The notes under the pieces are model-generated. The model was not told where the DNA came from. It did not search any database and saw only the letters and a program-made list of their open reading frames with translations. 64,000 nt of DNA from JAEUMD01 sp044222395 (GTDB taxonomy: Bacteria > Pseudomonadota > Alphaproteobacteria > Rhizobiales > Hyphomicrobiaceae): the NCBI GenBank assembly GCA_044222395.1, contig JBGANK010000002.1, positions 97,251 to 161,250 on the forward strand. The letters are read 5' to 3'. Positions 29,880 to 37,710 of this stretch are shown in pieces. The position numbers and the translations under genes were made by a program. The stretch's first letter is position 1. Each line of letters begins with the position of its first letter.

Positions 29880-31133
29880 ATGCTCAAACAAACCGAGGGC
29901 TCGCACGCCGTTGCCGAGGCCATAGCATTGTGTCGACCGGAGGTGATCAGTGCTTATCCGATCACCCCGCAGACTCATATTGTCGAAACGCTCGCGGAGA
30001 TGGTGCGCGAGGGGAAGATCGGCGATTGCCAATTCATCAACATGGAGTCGGAATTCGGCGCCATGAGCGCGGCGATCGGCGCATCCGCTGCCGGAGCGCG
30101 GTCCTATACGGCGACGTCCAGCCAGGGTCTGCTGTTCATGGCGGAGGCCGTCTACAACGCCTCGGGTCTAGGCCTGCCGATCGTCATGACGATCGGCAAT
30201 CGCGCCATCGGCGCGCCGATCAACATCTGGAATGATCATTCCGATTCCATGGCGCTGGCCAACGCCGGCTGGATCCAGATATTCGCCGAATCCAACCAGG
30301 AAGCGGTCGATCTGCACATCCAGGCGTTCCGACTGGCGGAGGAGTTGAGCGTCCCGGTGATGGTGTGCATCGACGGGTTCATCCTCACGCATGCCTATGA
30401 GCGCGTCGACATTCCCGATCAGGCGACGGTCGATGCATTCCTGCCGCCGTTCGTTCCGGTCCAGGTGCTCGATCCCAACGATCCGGTTTCGATCGGCGCG
30501 ATGGTCGGGCCGGAGGCGTTCATGGAAGTGCGCTATCTGGCGCATCACAAGCAGCTGCAGGCGCTGGAAGTGATCCCGCGGCTGGCGGCGGAATTCGAGA
30601 AACTGTTCGGGCGGGCGAGCGGCGGGCTCATCTCGCCCTACCGGACCGAGGGTGCGAAGACGATCATCGTGGCGCTCGGTTCGGTGTGCGGCACGGTCAA
30701 GGATCTCGTCGACGATCTGAGGGACCGCGATGTCGCGGTCGGTGCGGTGAAGATCGGCTCGTTCCGGCCGTTCCCGCTGGCTGAGCTGCGCACGGCGTTG
30801 GAAGGGGCAGACCGCGTGGTAGTGATCGAGAAGGATCTGGCGCTGGGCCTCGGCGGCATCGTCGCCAGCAACGTGCGCATGGCGTTGCGCGGTTCACCGA
30901 TCCTCGTCTACACCGTGATCGCGGGGCTGGGCGGAAGGCCGATCACCAAGGCGTCGCTGGAGCGAGTCGTGTTGCAGGCGGCCGGCGATCAGCTGGAGGA
31001 TCCGCATTTCCTCGATCTCGACTGGCGGATCGTCGACGCCGAGCTGGCCCGCGCCAAGGAGACGCGGCGTTCAGGGCCGATCGCAGAAAACATCCTGCGC
31101 GACATCGGCCTCATTGGCCGCAAGACCGGGTGA
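29880..31133 (+). CDS. porA: Pyruvate:ferredoxin oxidoreductase, alpha subunit
   Basis: A 417-residue subunit. EVISAYPITPQTHIVETLAE at the N-terminus and NMESEFGAMSAAIGASAAG are typical of PorA pyrimidine-binding domains. A transketolase C-terminal-like domain follows (GSFRPFPLAELRTAL). GGGAGG lies about 5 bases before the ATG. The protein binds the aminopyrimidine half of thiamine diphosphate with PorB. Pyruvate is the likely substrate given the adjacent pyruvate phosphate dikinase, but other 2-oxoacids cannot be excluded by eye. Confidence 0.93.
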   Translation: MLKQTEGSHAVAEAIALCRPEVISAYPITPQTHIVETLAEMVREGKIGDCQFINMESEFGAMSAAIGASAAGARSYTATSSQGLLFMAEAVYNASGLGLPIVMTIGNRAIGAPINIWNDHSDSMALANAGWIQIFAESNQEAVDLHIQAFRLAEELSVPVMVCIDGFILTHAYERVDIPDQATVDAFLPPFVPVQVLDPNDPVSIGAMVGPEAFMEVRYLAHHKQLQALEVIPRLAAEFEKLFGRASGGLISPYRTEGAKTIIVALGSVCGTVKDLVDDLRDRDVAVGAVKIGSFRPFPLAELRTALEGADRVVVIEKDLALGLGGIVASNVRMALRGSPILVYTVIAGLGGRPITKASLERVVLQAAGDQLEDPHFLDLDWRIVDAELARAKETRRSGPIAENILRDIGLIGRKTG

Positions 31134-31141
31134 GGCCAGCC

Positions 31142-32131
31142 ATGACGCAGCGCGTGAAGTTCTACCAGACCGGAACCTTCACCGTCGGCAACCGGCTGCT
31201 CGATGCCGACAGCCGGACGGTGCAGGCAACGCTCGAGCGCAACAATTCGCTCACCAGCGGGCACCGCGCGTGCCAGGGTTGTGGCGAGGCGCTCGGCGCG
31301 CGCTATGCGGTGGACGCGGCCATGCGCGCCTGCAACAGCCAGCTCATGTGCGTCAACGCCACGGGCTGCCTGGAGGTGTTCTCGACGCCGTTTCCGGAAT
31401 CATCGTGGCGCGTCGCGTGGCTGCATTCGTTGTTCGGGAACGCCCCTGCGGTGGCAACAGGTGTCGCTGCCGCGCTCAGAGCCAAGGGACGCACTGAGAC
31501 GCGCGTTCTGGCGCAAGGCGGCGATGGCGGCACGGTCGACATCGGCATGGGCTGCCTGTCGGGCATGTTCGAGCGCAACGATGACGTGCTCTACATCTGC
31601 TACGACAACGAGGCCTACATGAACACCGGCGTGCAGCGATCGGGGCGCACGCCGCCGGCCGCGCGCACGTCGACCACGCCGGCGGTCGGGCCGCATCCGG
31701 GCAACGTGTTCGGTCAGGGCAAGCATCCCGCACTGATCGCCATGGCGCACGATATTCCGTATGTGGCGACGGCATCGGTTGCTGATCTGCACGACCTTGA
31801 AACCAAGGTGACGAAGGCGATGTCGATCGGTGGCGCGCGGTTCCTGCATGTGCACGTGCCTTGTCCGCTGGGCTGGGGCGCTGAACCTTGCAACACCATC
31901 CGCTTGGCGCGGCTGGCGATCGAAACGGGTCTGTTCCCGCTGTTCGAGGGCGAGCATGGCGAGGTGATCGATGCTACGCCCATTCGCAGCAAGCAGCCGG
32001 TCGAAGCCTACCTGAAGCTGCAGAAGCGCTTCCGGCACGTCATCAATGATGCGCAGGCGCTGGCTGCCATCCAGGCGATCGCCGACCGCAACATCCGCAG
32101 GTTCAAGCTCATTCGGGAGGCTGCGGCGTGA
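31142..32131 (+). CDS. porB: Pyruvate:ferredoxin oxidoreductase, beta subunit
   Basis: A 329-residue thiamine-diphosphate subunit. It has HRACQGCGEALGARYA near residue 45 (cluster-ligand cysteines), VNATGCLEVFSTPFP, and the TPP/metal motif AQGGDGGTVDIGMG, then YDNEAYMNTGVQRSGRTP. The ATG at 31142 has GAGG six bases before it; a GTG at 31130 overlapping the porA stop would add four residues. The gene ends on a four-base overlap with the downstream flavoprotein gene. A separate PorD ferredoxin gene is missing; that function is fused downstream. Confidence 0.93.
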   Translation: MTQRVKFYQTGTFTVGNRLLDADSRTVQATLERNNSLTSGHRACQGCGEALGARYAVDAAMRACNSQLMCVNATGCLEVFSTPFPESSWRVAWLHSLFGNAPAVATGVAAALRAKGRTETRVLAQGGDGGTVDIGMGCLSGMFERNDDVLYICYDNEAYMNTGVQRSGRTPPAARTSTTPAVGPHPGNVFGQGKHPALIAMAHDIPYVATASVADLHDLETKVTKAMSIGGARFLHVHVPCPLGWGAEPCNTIRLARLAIETGLFPLFEGEHGEVIDATPIRSKQPVEAYLKLQKRFRHVINDAQALAAIQAIADRNIRRFKLIREAAA

Positions 32132-33762
32132 CTCAGAAGAAGCCGTTCGCCATCACGCTCGACATCGGATCGAGCCTCGCCAACCGAACCGGGAGCTGGC
32201 GCACCGAGCGGCCGCTTTATGTGCATCGCCTGCCGCCCTGCAACGACGCCTGCCCTGCGGGTGAGAACATCCAGGGGTGGTTGCACGAGGCGGAAGAGGG
32301 GCGCTACGAGGATGCTTGGCAGGTGCTCGTTGCGGACAACCCGTTTCCGGCGATCCACGGGCGCGTGTGCTATCACCCGTGCCAGAACGCCTGCAATCGC
32401 AAGCAGCTCGACAAAGCCGTAAACATCCACGCGATCGAGAGATTCCTAGGGGACGAGGCGCTGCGCAAGGGCTGGAAAGTCGAGTGTGCGCCCGACAGCG
32501 GCAAGCGCGTCTTGATCATTGGCGCAGGCCCGAGCGGGCTGTCGGCAGCCTACCATCTCCGAAGGCTGGGGCATGGCGTCGTCATCCGTGAGGCCGGCGC
32601 GCAGCCCGGCGGCATGATGCGCTATGGCATTCCGCAATATCGCCTGCCTCGCGACGTGCTCGACCAGGAGATCGCCCGCGTCACGGGACTGGGTGTCGAG
32701 ATCCGCCTCAACAGCAAGGTGGAGGATCTGGAAAAGGCGATGCGCGAGGAGGGCTGCGACGCGGCGTTTGTCGCGATCGGCGCGCATCTTGCCAAGAGAG
32801 TCGATATTCCTGCGCGCGATGCCGGCGGCATTCTCGATGCCGTCAGTGTATTGCGCGATGTGGAGGAGGGTTCCGCGCCGTCATTCATCGGCCGGCGGGT
32901 TGCGGTCTACGGTGGTGGCAACACCGCGCTTGACGTCGCGCGCACCGCCGAGCGGCTGGGCGCCAAGGAAGCCTTGCTGATCTACCGGCGCACGCGCGAG
33001 GCGATGCCGGCGCACGACTTCGAGGTGGCGGAGGCCCTGGAGGAGGGAGTCAAGGCACACTGGCTCAGCACGATCACGGATGTCGAGGGTTCGACCATCA
33101 CGATCGAGAAGATGGAACTCGACGAGAAGGGATGGCCGCGGCCGACCGGCGAGTTCGAGACGCTGCAGGCAGACACCGTGATCCTGGCGCTCGGGCAGGC
33201 AACCGATTCGGCGTTCATGCAGGGCATCGAAGGCGTTGTCGTCTCCAAGGATGGCGTGGTCGAGGTCGATTCGAGCATGATGACAGGGCGGGCCGGCATC
33301 TTTGCCGGCGGCGACATGGTGCCCGCGGAGCGTTCGGTCACGGTTGCGGTCGGCCACGGCAAGCTCGCAGCGCGCAATATCGATGCGTACTTAAGAGGCA
33401 AGCGCTACGTGCATCCGCCACGGCCGGAGCTGGCCGGCTACGAGCGGCTCAACACCTGGTATTTCTCCGATGCGGACCAGTCGCATCAGGCGACTCTCGA
33501 CATGGCGCGGCGGCTAAGTTCGTTCAAGGAGATCGTGCAGGGGCTCGACGAGGAAACCGCTCTGTTCGAATCGCGGCGGTGTCTGTCGTGCGGCAACTGC
33601 TTCGAGTGCGACAACTGTTACGGCATCTGTCCCGACAACGCGATCAAGAAGGTCGGCCCAGGCCAGGGCTACGAGTTCAACTACGATTTCTGCAAAGGTT
33701 GCGGGCTTTGCGCAGCGGAATGTCCGTGCGGCGCAATCGCCATGGAGCCCGAGCAGATTTAG
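32128..33762 (+). CDS. GltD-type NAD(P)H flavoprotein fused to a PorD-like ferredoxin domain
   Basis: A 544-residue protein. Residues 30-95 carry the GltD Fe-S lead (PPCNDACPAGENIQGW, then CYHPCQNACNR). Residues 125-430 are the FAD/NAD(P) fold (IIGAGPSGLSAAY, PGGMMRYGIPQYRLP, VYGGGNTALDVART). The last 70 residues hold an eight-cysteine ferredoxin (CLSCGNCFECDNCYGICPDN; CKGCGLCAAECPCGAI), the usual PorD delta subunit. GTG start with GGGAGG seven bases upstream, overlapping the porB stop. It can be read as an electron outlet joining the pyruvate oxidoreductase to NAD(P)H. It resembles, but differs from, the flavoprotein of the Mbx-type operon, whose ferredoxin part is at the N-terminus. Confidence 0.92.
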   Translation: MTQKKPFAITLDIGSSLANRTGSWRTERPLYVHRLPPCNDACPAGENIQGWLHEAEEGRYEDAWQVLVADNPFPAIHGRVCYHPCQNACNRKQLDKAVNIHAIERFLGDEALRKGWKVECAPDSGKRVLIIGAGPSGLSAAYHLRRLGHGVVIREAGAQPGGMMRYGIPQYRLPRDVLDQEIARVTGLGVEIRLNSKVEDLEKAMREEGCDAAFVAIGAHLAKRVDIPARDAGGILDAVSVLRDVEEGSAPSFIGRRVAVYGGGNTALDVARTAERLGAKEALLIYRRTREAMPAHDFEVAEALEEGVKAHWLSTITDVEGSTITIEKMELDEKGWPRPTGEFETLQADTVILALGQATDSAFMQGIEGVVVSKDGVVEVDSSMMTGRAGIFAGGDMVPAERSVTVAVGHGKLAARNIDAYLRGKRYVHPPRPELAGYERLNTWYFSDADQSHQATLDMARRLSSFKEIVQGLDEETALFESRRCLSCGNCFECDNCYGICPDNAIKKVGPGQGYEFNYDFCKGCGLCAAECPCGAIAMEPEQI

Positions 33763-33799
33763 CGTCTTTCAACCCCCCAAAACATACCGGTAGCGAGAC

Positions 33800-36568
33800 A
33801 TGACAAAGTACGTATTTGCCTTCGAGGAAGGTGACGGCAAGAACAAGAAGCTGCTCGGCGGCAAAGGTGCCAACCTGTGCGAAATGACGCAGATCGGCCT
33901 CAATGTACCACCCGGCTTCGTCATTTCCACCGAAGCCTGCCTCGCCTACCTGGCCAGTCCGGACCGTTCGCTGCCGGCAGGGTTGATGGATGACGTGCGC
34001 TCGCATATCCGCATGATCGAGGAGAAGACGGGCAGGCGCTTTGGCGGCGCGCACGATCCTCTGCTCGTGTCGGTCCGGTCGGGCTCGGCGCTGTCGATGC
34101 CCGGTATGATGGATACGATCCTAAATCTCGGCCTCAATGTGCAGACGCTGAAAGGTCTGATCGGCGCGAGCGGGGACGAACGCTTCGCGTGGGATGCTTA
34201 CCGGCGCTTCATCCAGCTGTTCGGCAAGGTGGCGCTGGGTGTGCCCGACGAAGCCTTCGACCGCGAGTTGGAGGAGGTGAAGCGCAAGGCCGGCGTGAAG
34301 GCGGATATCGGTTTGAGCGCGCGTGATCTACACGAGACATCCGATCGCTTCCTCGGCGTTGTGGAATCGGCACCCGGCCGTTCCTTCCCCGACGATCCCT
34401 TCGAGCAGCTGGAACTCGCCATCAAGGCGGTGTTCAATTCGTGGATGGGCAAGCGTGCGGTGGACTATCGCCGCGAATTCAACATCACGCCGGATCAGGC
34501 GAACGGCACGGCGGTCAACATCGTCGCCATGGTGTTCGGCAACCTCGACGATACGTCGGCGACCGGCGTTGCCTTCACGCGCTATCCCGACACTGGCGAA
34601 AACAAGCTGTTTGGCGAGTACCTGGTCAAGGCGCAGGGCGAGGACGTGGTGGCGGGCACGCGCACGCCCAAGCCCATCGATGAACTCGCCAACGAGATGC
34701 CGGACCTGTTCCGCCAGCTGGTCGACCTGCGCAACCGGCTGGAGAGCCATTACAAGGAAGTGCAGGACTTCGAGTTCACGATCGAGAAGGGGCGGCTCTA
34801 CTGCCTGCAGACGCGCAATGGCAAGATGAACGCCATGTCGCTGGTTCGTACCTCGGTGGAGATGGTCGGCGAAGGTCTGATCGACAAGCGGCAGGCTCTG
34901 CTGCGCATCAAGCCAGATGTTCTCGACCAGATGCTGTTCCCGCGCATCGACGCATCGAAGTCGGCTTCGCCGGTTGCGCAAGGGCTTGCGGCCTCGCCGG
35001 GCGCCGCGACAGGCATCGCCATCTTCGATGCCGACCGCGCGGAGAAGGCGGGGCGCGATGGGGCCGCGGTGATCCTGGTGCGCGAGGAGACCAAGCCTGA
35101 GGACATCCACGGTTTCTTCGCGTCCAAGGGCATTCTTACCTCCCGCGGCGGCAAGACCTCGCACGCCGCCGTCGTCGCACGCGGCATGGGCAAGCCATGC
35201 GTTGCGGGTGCGGAAGGCATCGAGGTCGATGTTCGCGCGCGTACCGCGCGTATCGGCGACCACGTCATCGTCGAGGGCGATGCAATCAGCATCGACGGCA
35301 CCTCGGGTGACGTCTATCTCGGCGAGGTGGCGATGCTGCCGCCGACCTTCTCAAAAGAGCTGTCCACACTCCTGGGTTGGGCGGACGATGCGAGCCGGCT
35401 GCAGGTGTTCATGAACGCCGATACGCCGCCTGATGCGCGGCGCGGGCTCGAGTATGGCGCCAAGGGCATCGGGCTGGTGCGTACCGAGCGCATGTTCAAC
35501 GATCCCGAGCGTCTCCCCTACGTCGTCGAGATGATCGTTGCCGACACCAAGGAGGCGCGGCAGGCAGCGCTCGACAAGCTGCTCGTCATGCAGCGTGGCG
35601 ACTTCCGTGCGCTGTTCGAAACGATGGCGCCGCGTCCGGTGACCGTGCGCCTGCTCGATCCGCCGATGCACGAGTTCCTGCCTGCCGAGCGTCAGCTCGA
35701 AGACGACATCGCCCAGCTCGGGCGGTTGCGCGATACGGTGTCGGGGCTAACTGTGCTGGGAAGTGCACTGGCCATGATGCAGCACGACCGGTCAGCGGCG
35801 AATCAGGTGCCAACGCTCGCCGACCAGGGCGCGATCGGCGAAGCGATCGCACGGAAGGATGCGATGCTGCGCAAGGTGCGTGTGCTCTATGAAGTGAACC
35901 CGATGCTCGGCCATCGCGGTGTGCGGCTCGGGCTGACGCTGCCGGAGATCTATCGCATGCAGATCCGCGCCATCCTGGAGGCGGCAGCGGAATGCCAGAA
36001 GGCAGGCATCGACGCGAACCCGGAGATCATGGTGCCGCAGGTGTGCTCTGCCAGCGAGCTGGCGGCGGTCAAGCGTGAGGTCGACGCGATGCGCGGCGAG
36101 ATCGAGGCACGCGTGGGCCTGAAGCTCAAGTTCAAGTTCGGCTCGATGCTGGAGGTGGTACGCGGCTGCCTCGTTGCCGAGGAACTCGCCAATCATGCCG
36201 AGTTCTTCTCGTTCGGCACCAACGACCTGACGCAGGCGGTATTCTCGTTCTCGCGAGAGGATGCGGAGAACAAGTTCCTGCCGGCCTATCAGCGGTTGGG
36301 AATTCTGCCGGCGAACCCGTTCGAGGCGCTCGATCGATCGGGTGTCGGGCGGCTGATGCGTCTGGCCGTGCAGGATTCGCGTGCGCGGCATCCCGACCTC
36401 AAGATCGGCATCTGCGGTGAGCACGGCGGACATCCCGAGTCGATCCGGCTCTGTCACGAGATCGGGCTCAGCTACGTATCGTGCTCGCCACCACGTGTGC
36501 CGATCGCGCGGCTCGCCGCTGCACATGCGGCACTCGAAGGCAAGCCGGTTGCGATGCTCGGTGCATGA
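33800..36568 (+). CDS. ppdK: Pyruvate, phosphate dikinase
   Basis: Interconverts phosphoenolpyruvate, AMP and PPi with pyruvate, ATP and Pi. The 922-residue length is normal. The N-terminal ATP-grasp domain begins FEEGDGKNKKLLGGKGANL. The phosphohistidine loop is GGKTSHAAVVARGMGKPC near residues 450-470. The C-terminal PEP barrel ends with GICGEHGGHPES and the catalytic Cys in SYVSCSPPRVP. It sits 37 bases after the por flavoprotein gene and 15 bases before an F1 gamma gene. With the PPi-type phosphofructokinase at 42394 it would let glycolysis run with pyrophosphate and raise its ATP yield (inference). Confidence 0.97.
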   Translation: MTKYVFAFEEGDGKNKKLLGGKGANLCEMTQIGLNVPPGFVISTEACLAYLASPDRSLPAGLMDDVRSHIRMIEEKTGRRFGGAHDPLLVSVRSGSALSMPGMMDTILNLGLNVQTLKGLIGASGDERFAWDAYRRFIQLFGKVALGVPDEAFDRELEEVKRKAGVKADIGLSARDLHETSDRFLGVVESAPGRSFPDDPFEQLELAIKAVFNSWMGKRAVDYRREFNITPDQANGTAVNIVAMVFGNLDDTSATGVAFTRYPDTGENKLFGEYLVKAQGEDVVAGTRTPKPIDELANEMPDLFRQLVDLRNRLESHYKEVQDFEFTIEKGRLYCLQTRNGKMNAMSLVRTSVEMVGEGLIDKRQALLRIKPDVLDQMLFPRIDASKSASPVAQGLAASPGAATGIAIFDADRAEKAGRDGAAVILVREETKPEDIHGFFASKGILTSRGGKTSHAAVVARGMGKPCVAGAEGIEVDVRARTARIGDHVIVEGDAISIDGTSGDVYLGEVAMLPPTFSKELSTLLGWADDASRLQVFMNADTPPDARRGLEYGAKGIGLVRTERMFNDPERLPYVVEMIVADTKEARQAALDKLLVMQRGDFRALFETMAPRPVTVRLLDPPMHEFLPAERQLEDDIAQLGRLRDTVSGLTVLGSALAMMQHDRSAANQVPTLADQGAIGEAIARKDAMLRKVRVLYEVNPMLGHRGVRLGLTLPEIYRMQIRAILEAAAECQKAGIDANPEIMVPQVCSASELAAVKREVDAMRGEIEARVGLKLKFKFGSMLEVVRGCLVAEELANHAEFFSFGTNDLTQAVFSFSREDAENKFLPAYQRLGILPANPFEALDRSGVGRLMRLAVQDSRARHPDLKIGICGEHGGHPESIRLCHEIGLSYVSCSPPRVPIARLAAAHAALEGKPVAMLGA

Positions 36569-36583
36569 TGTGAGCACGCAACC

Positions 36584-37492
36584 ATGTCCGGCCTAAAGCA
36601 GCTGCGCCAGCGGATCGTTTCGGTGCGGTCGACGCAGAAGATGACGCAGGCGATGAATCTCATCGCAACCACGCGGTTGCGCGGGGCGCGTGCTGCGATC
36701 GAGGCGACACGGCCTTATGCGAAGCGGCTGGACGGGATGCTGACGCAGATCCACGCTCGCTATCCGACGGCGGCGGAAGGGACACCGCTGTTCGTCGGAA
36801 GGGGCCGCGAGCAGGTCTATCTGCTTGTCGTGTTCACGACCAATCGCGGGCTGTGTGGCGGGCTCAATACCGGCATCGTAAAGGTGGTGAAGGAGCGGAT
36901 TGCGCGGCTGGAGGAGCATGGGCGGGAGGCGCGGCTGCTTTGCGTCGGTCGCAAGGGGCGGCGGCTCCTGGAGCGCGAGCACGGGTCGAAGATCATCGGC
37001 ACGATAGAGCAGTCACACTACAAGGACGTCGGCTTCGAGATGGCCGTGCCGATCGCCAAGCGAATCCTGTCGGCGTTCGAGGCTCACGAGTTCGACGTGT
37101 GCTGCCAGTACTATCCGAGGTTCCACTCGATCTTGCATCAGGTGCCCAAGGCGCAGCAGCTCATTCCGGCAAGGTTCTCGGTGACGACCAGTGCCAGCGA
37201 CACTGCGAGCTATCGCGCGCACGGAAAGCCAATGCACGAGTACGAGCCAGACGTTCCAGGTGTTCTCGATCGCCTGCTGCCGCATTATGTCACGGCGCAG
37301 GTCTACCGCGCGATGATGGAGTGTTCGGCGTCAGAGGAAGGCGCGCGCATTGCGGCAACCGACCGTGCGTCGCGCAATGCCGGTGAGCTCATTCAGAAAC
37401 TTTCGCTCAGCTACAACCGCCAGCGCCAGGCGGCAATCACGCGCGAGATCATCGAGATCATCGCCGGTGTGGAAACCTTGACGACGCGGTGA
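36584..37492 (+). CDS. atpG: F1 ATP synthase gamma subunit, orphan copy
   Basis: A full-length 302-residue gamma subunit. The N-terminal helix is LKQLRQRIVSVRSTQKMTQAMN; FTTNRGLCGGLNTGIVK is the family signature; the C-terminal helix is RQAAITREIIEIIAGVETL. Gamma is the rotating shaft of F1. No other ATP synthase gene is in the window, and the gene follows ppdK by 15 bases, so it is either a displaced second copy or serves a special enzyme. Residues around 80-200 differ from usual AtpG by eye. It is not a fragment. Confidence 0.88.
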   Translation: MSGLKQLRQRIVSVRSTQKMTQAMNLIATTRLRGARAAIEATRPYAKRLDGMLTQIHARYPTAAEGTPLFVGRGREQVYLLVVFTTNRGLCGGLNTGIVKVVKERIARLEEHGREARLLCVGRKGRRLLEREHGSKIIGTIEQSHYKDVGFEMAVPIAKRILSAFEAHEFDVCCQYYPRFHSILHQVPKAQQLIPARFSVTTSASDTASYRAHGKPMHEYEPDVPGVLDRLLPHYVTAQVYRAMMECSASEEGARIAATDRASRNAGELIQKLSLSYNRQRQAAITREIIEIIAGVETLTTR

Positions 37493-37592
37493 CGTCGCGG
37501 TTGCACGCGCACTTTCCCGATGTTGGCGGGACTTGCCAGATTGCTTGGCATCATACCAGCGAGCCGAACTTCTGACCCACTTGTCCATGGCC

Positions 37593-37668
37593 TGGCTTGA
37601 CCCGGCCATCCAGCAAACGTGCTTCAGCGCCTGCAATTCTGGATGGCCGGCCATGGGGCCGGCCATGA
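37593..37668. repeat. GC-rich inverted and direct repeats between atpG and glgP
   Basis: CCGGCCATCC at 37602-37611 and GGATGGCCGG at 37641-37650 form perfect arms. GGCCGGCCATG occurs twice head to tail at 37645-37655 and 37657-37667. It lies between convergent genes, and the style is like REP-type elements of alphaproteobacteria. A transcript-end role is likely; no T-run follows. Confidence 0.5.
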
Positions 37669-37710
37669 TGTTGGAGTGATGCAGCGGGTCAGAATTCTTA
37701 CCCTTCGGCA

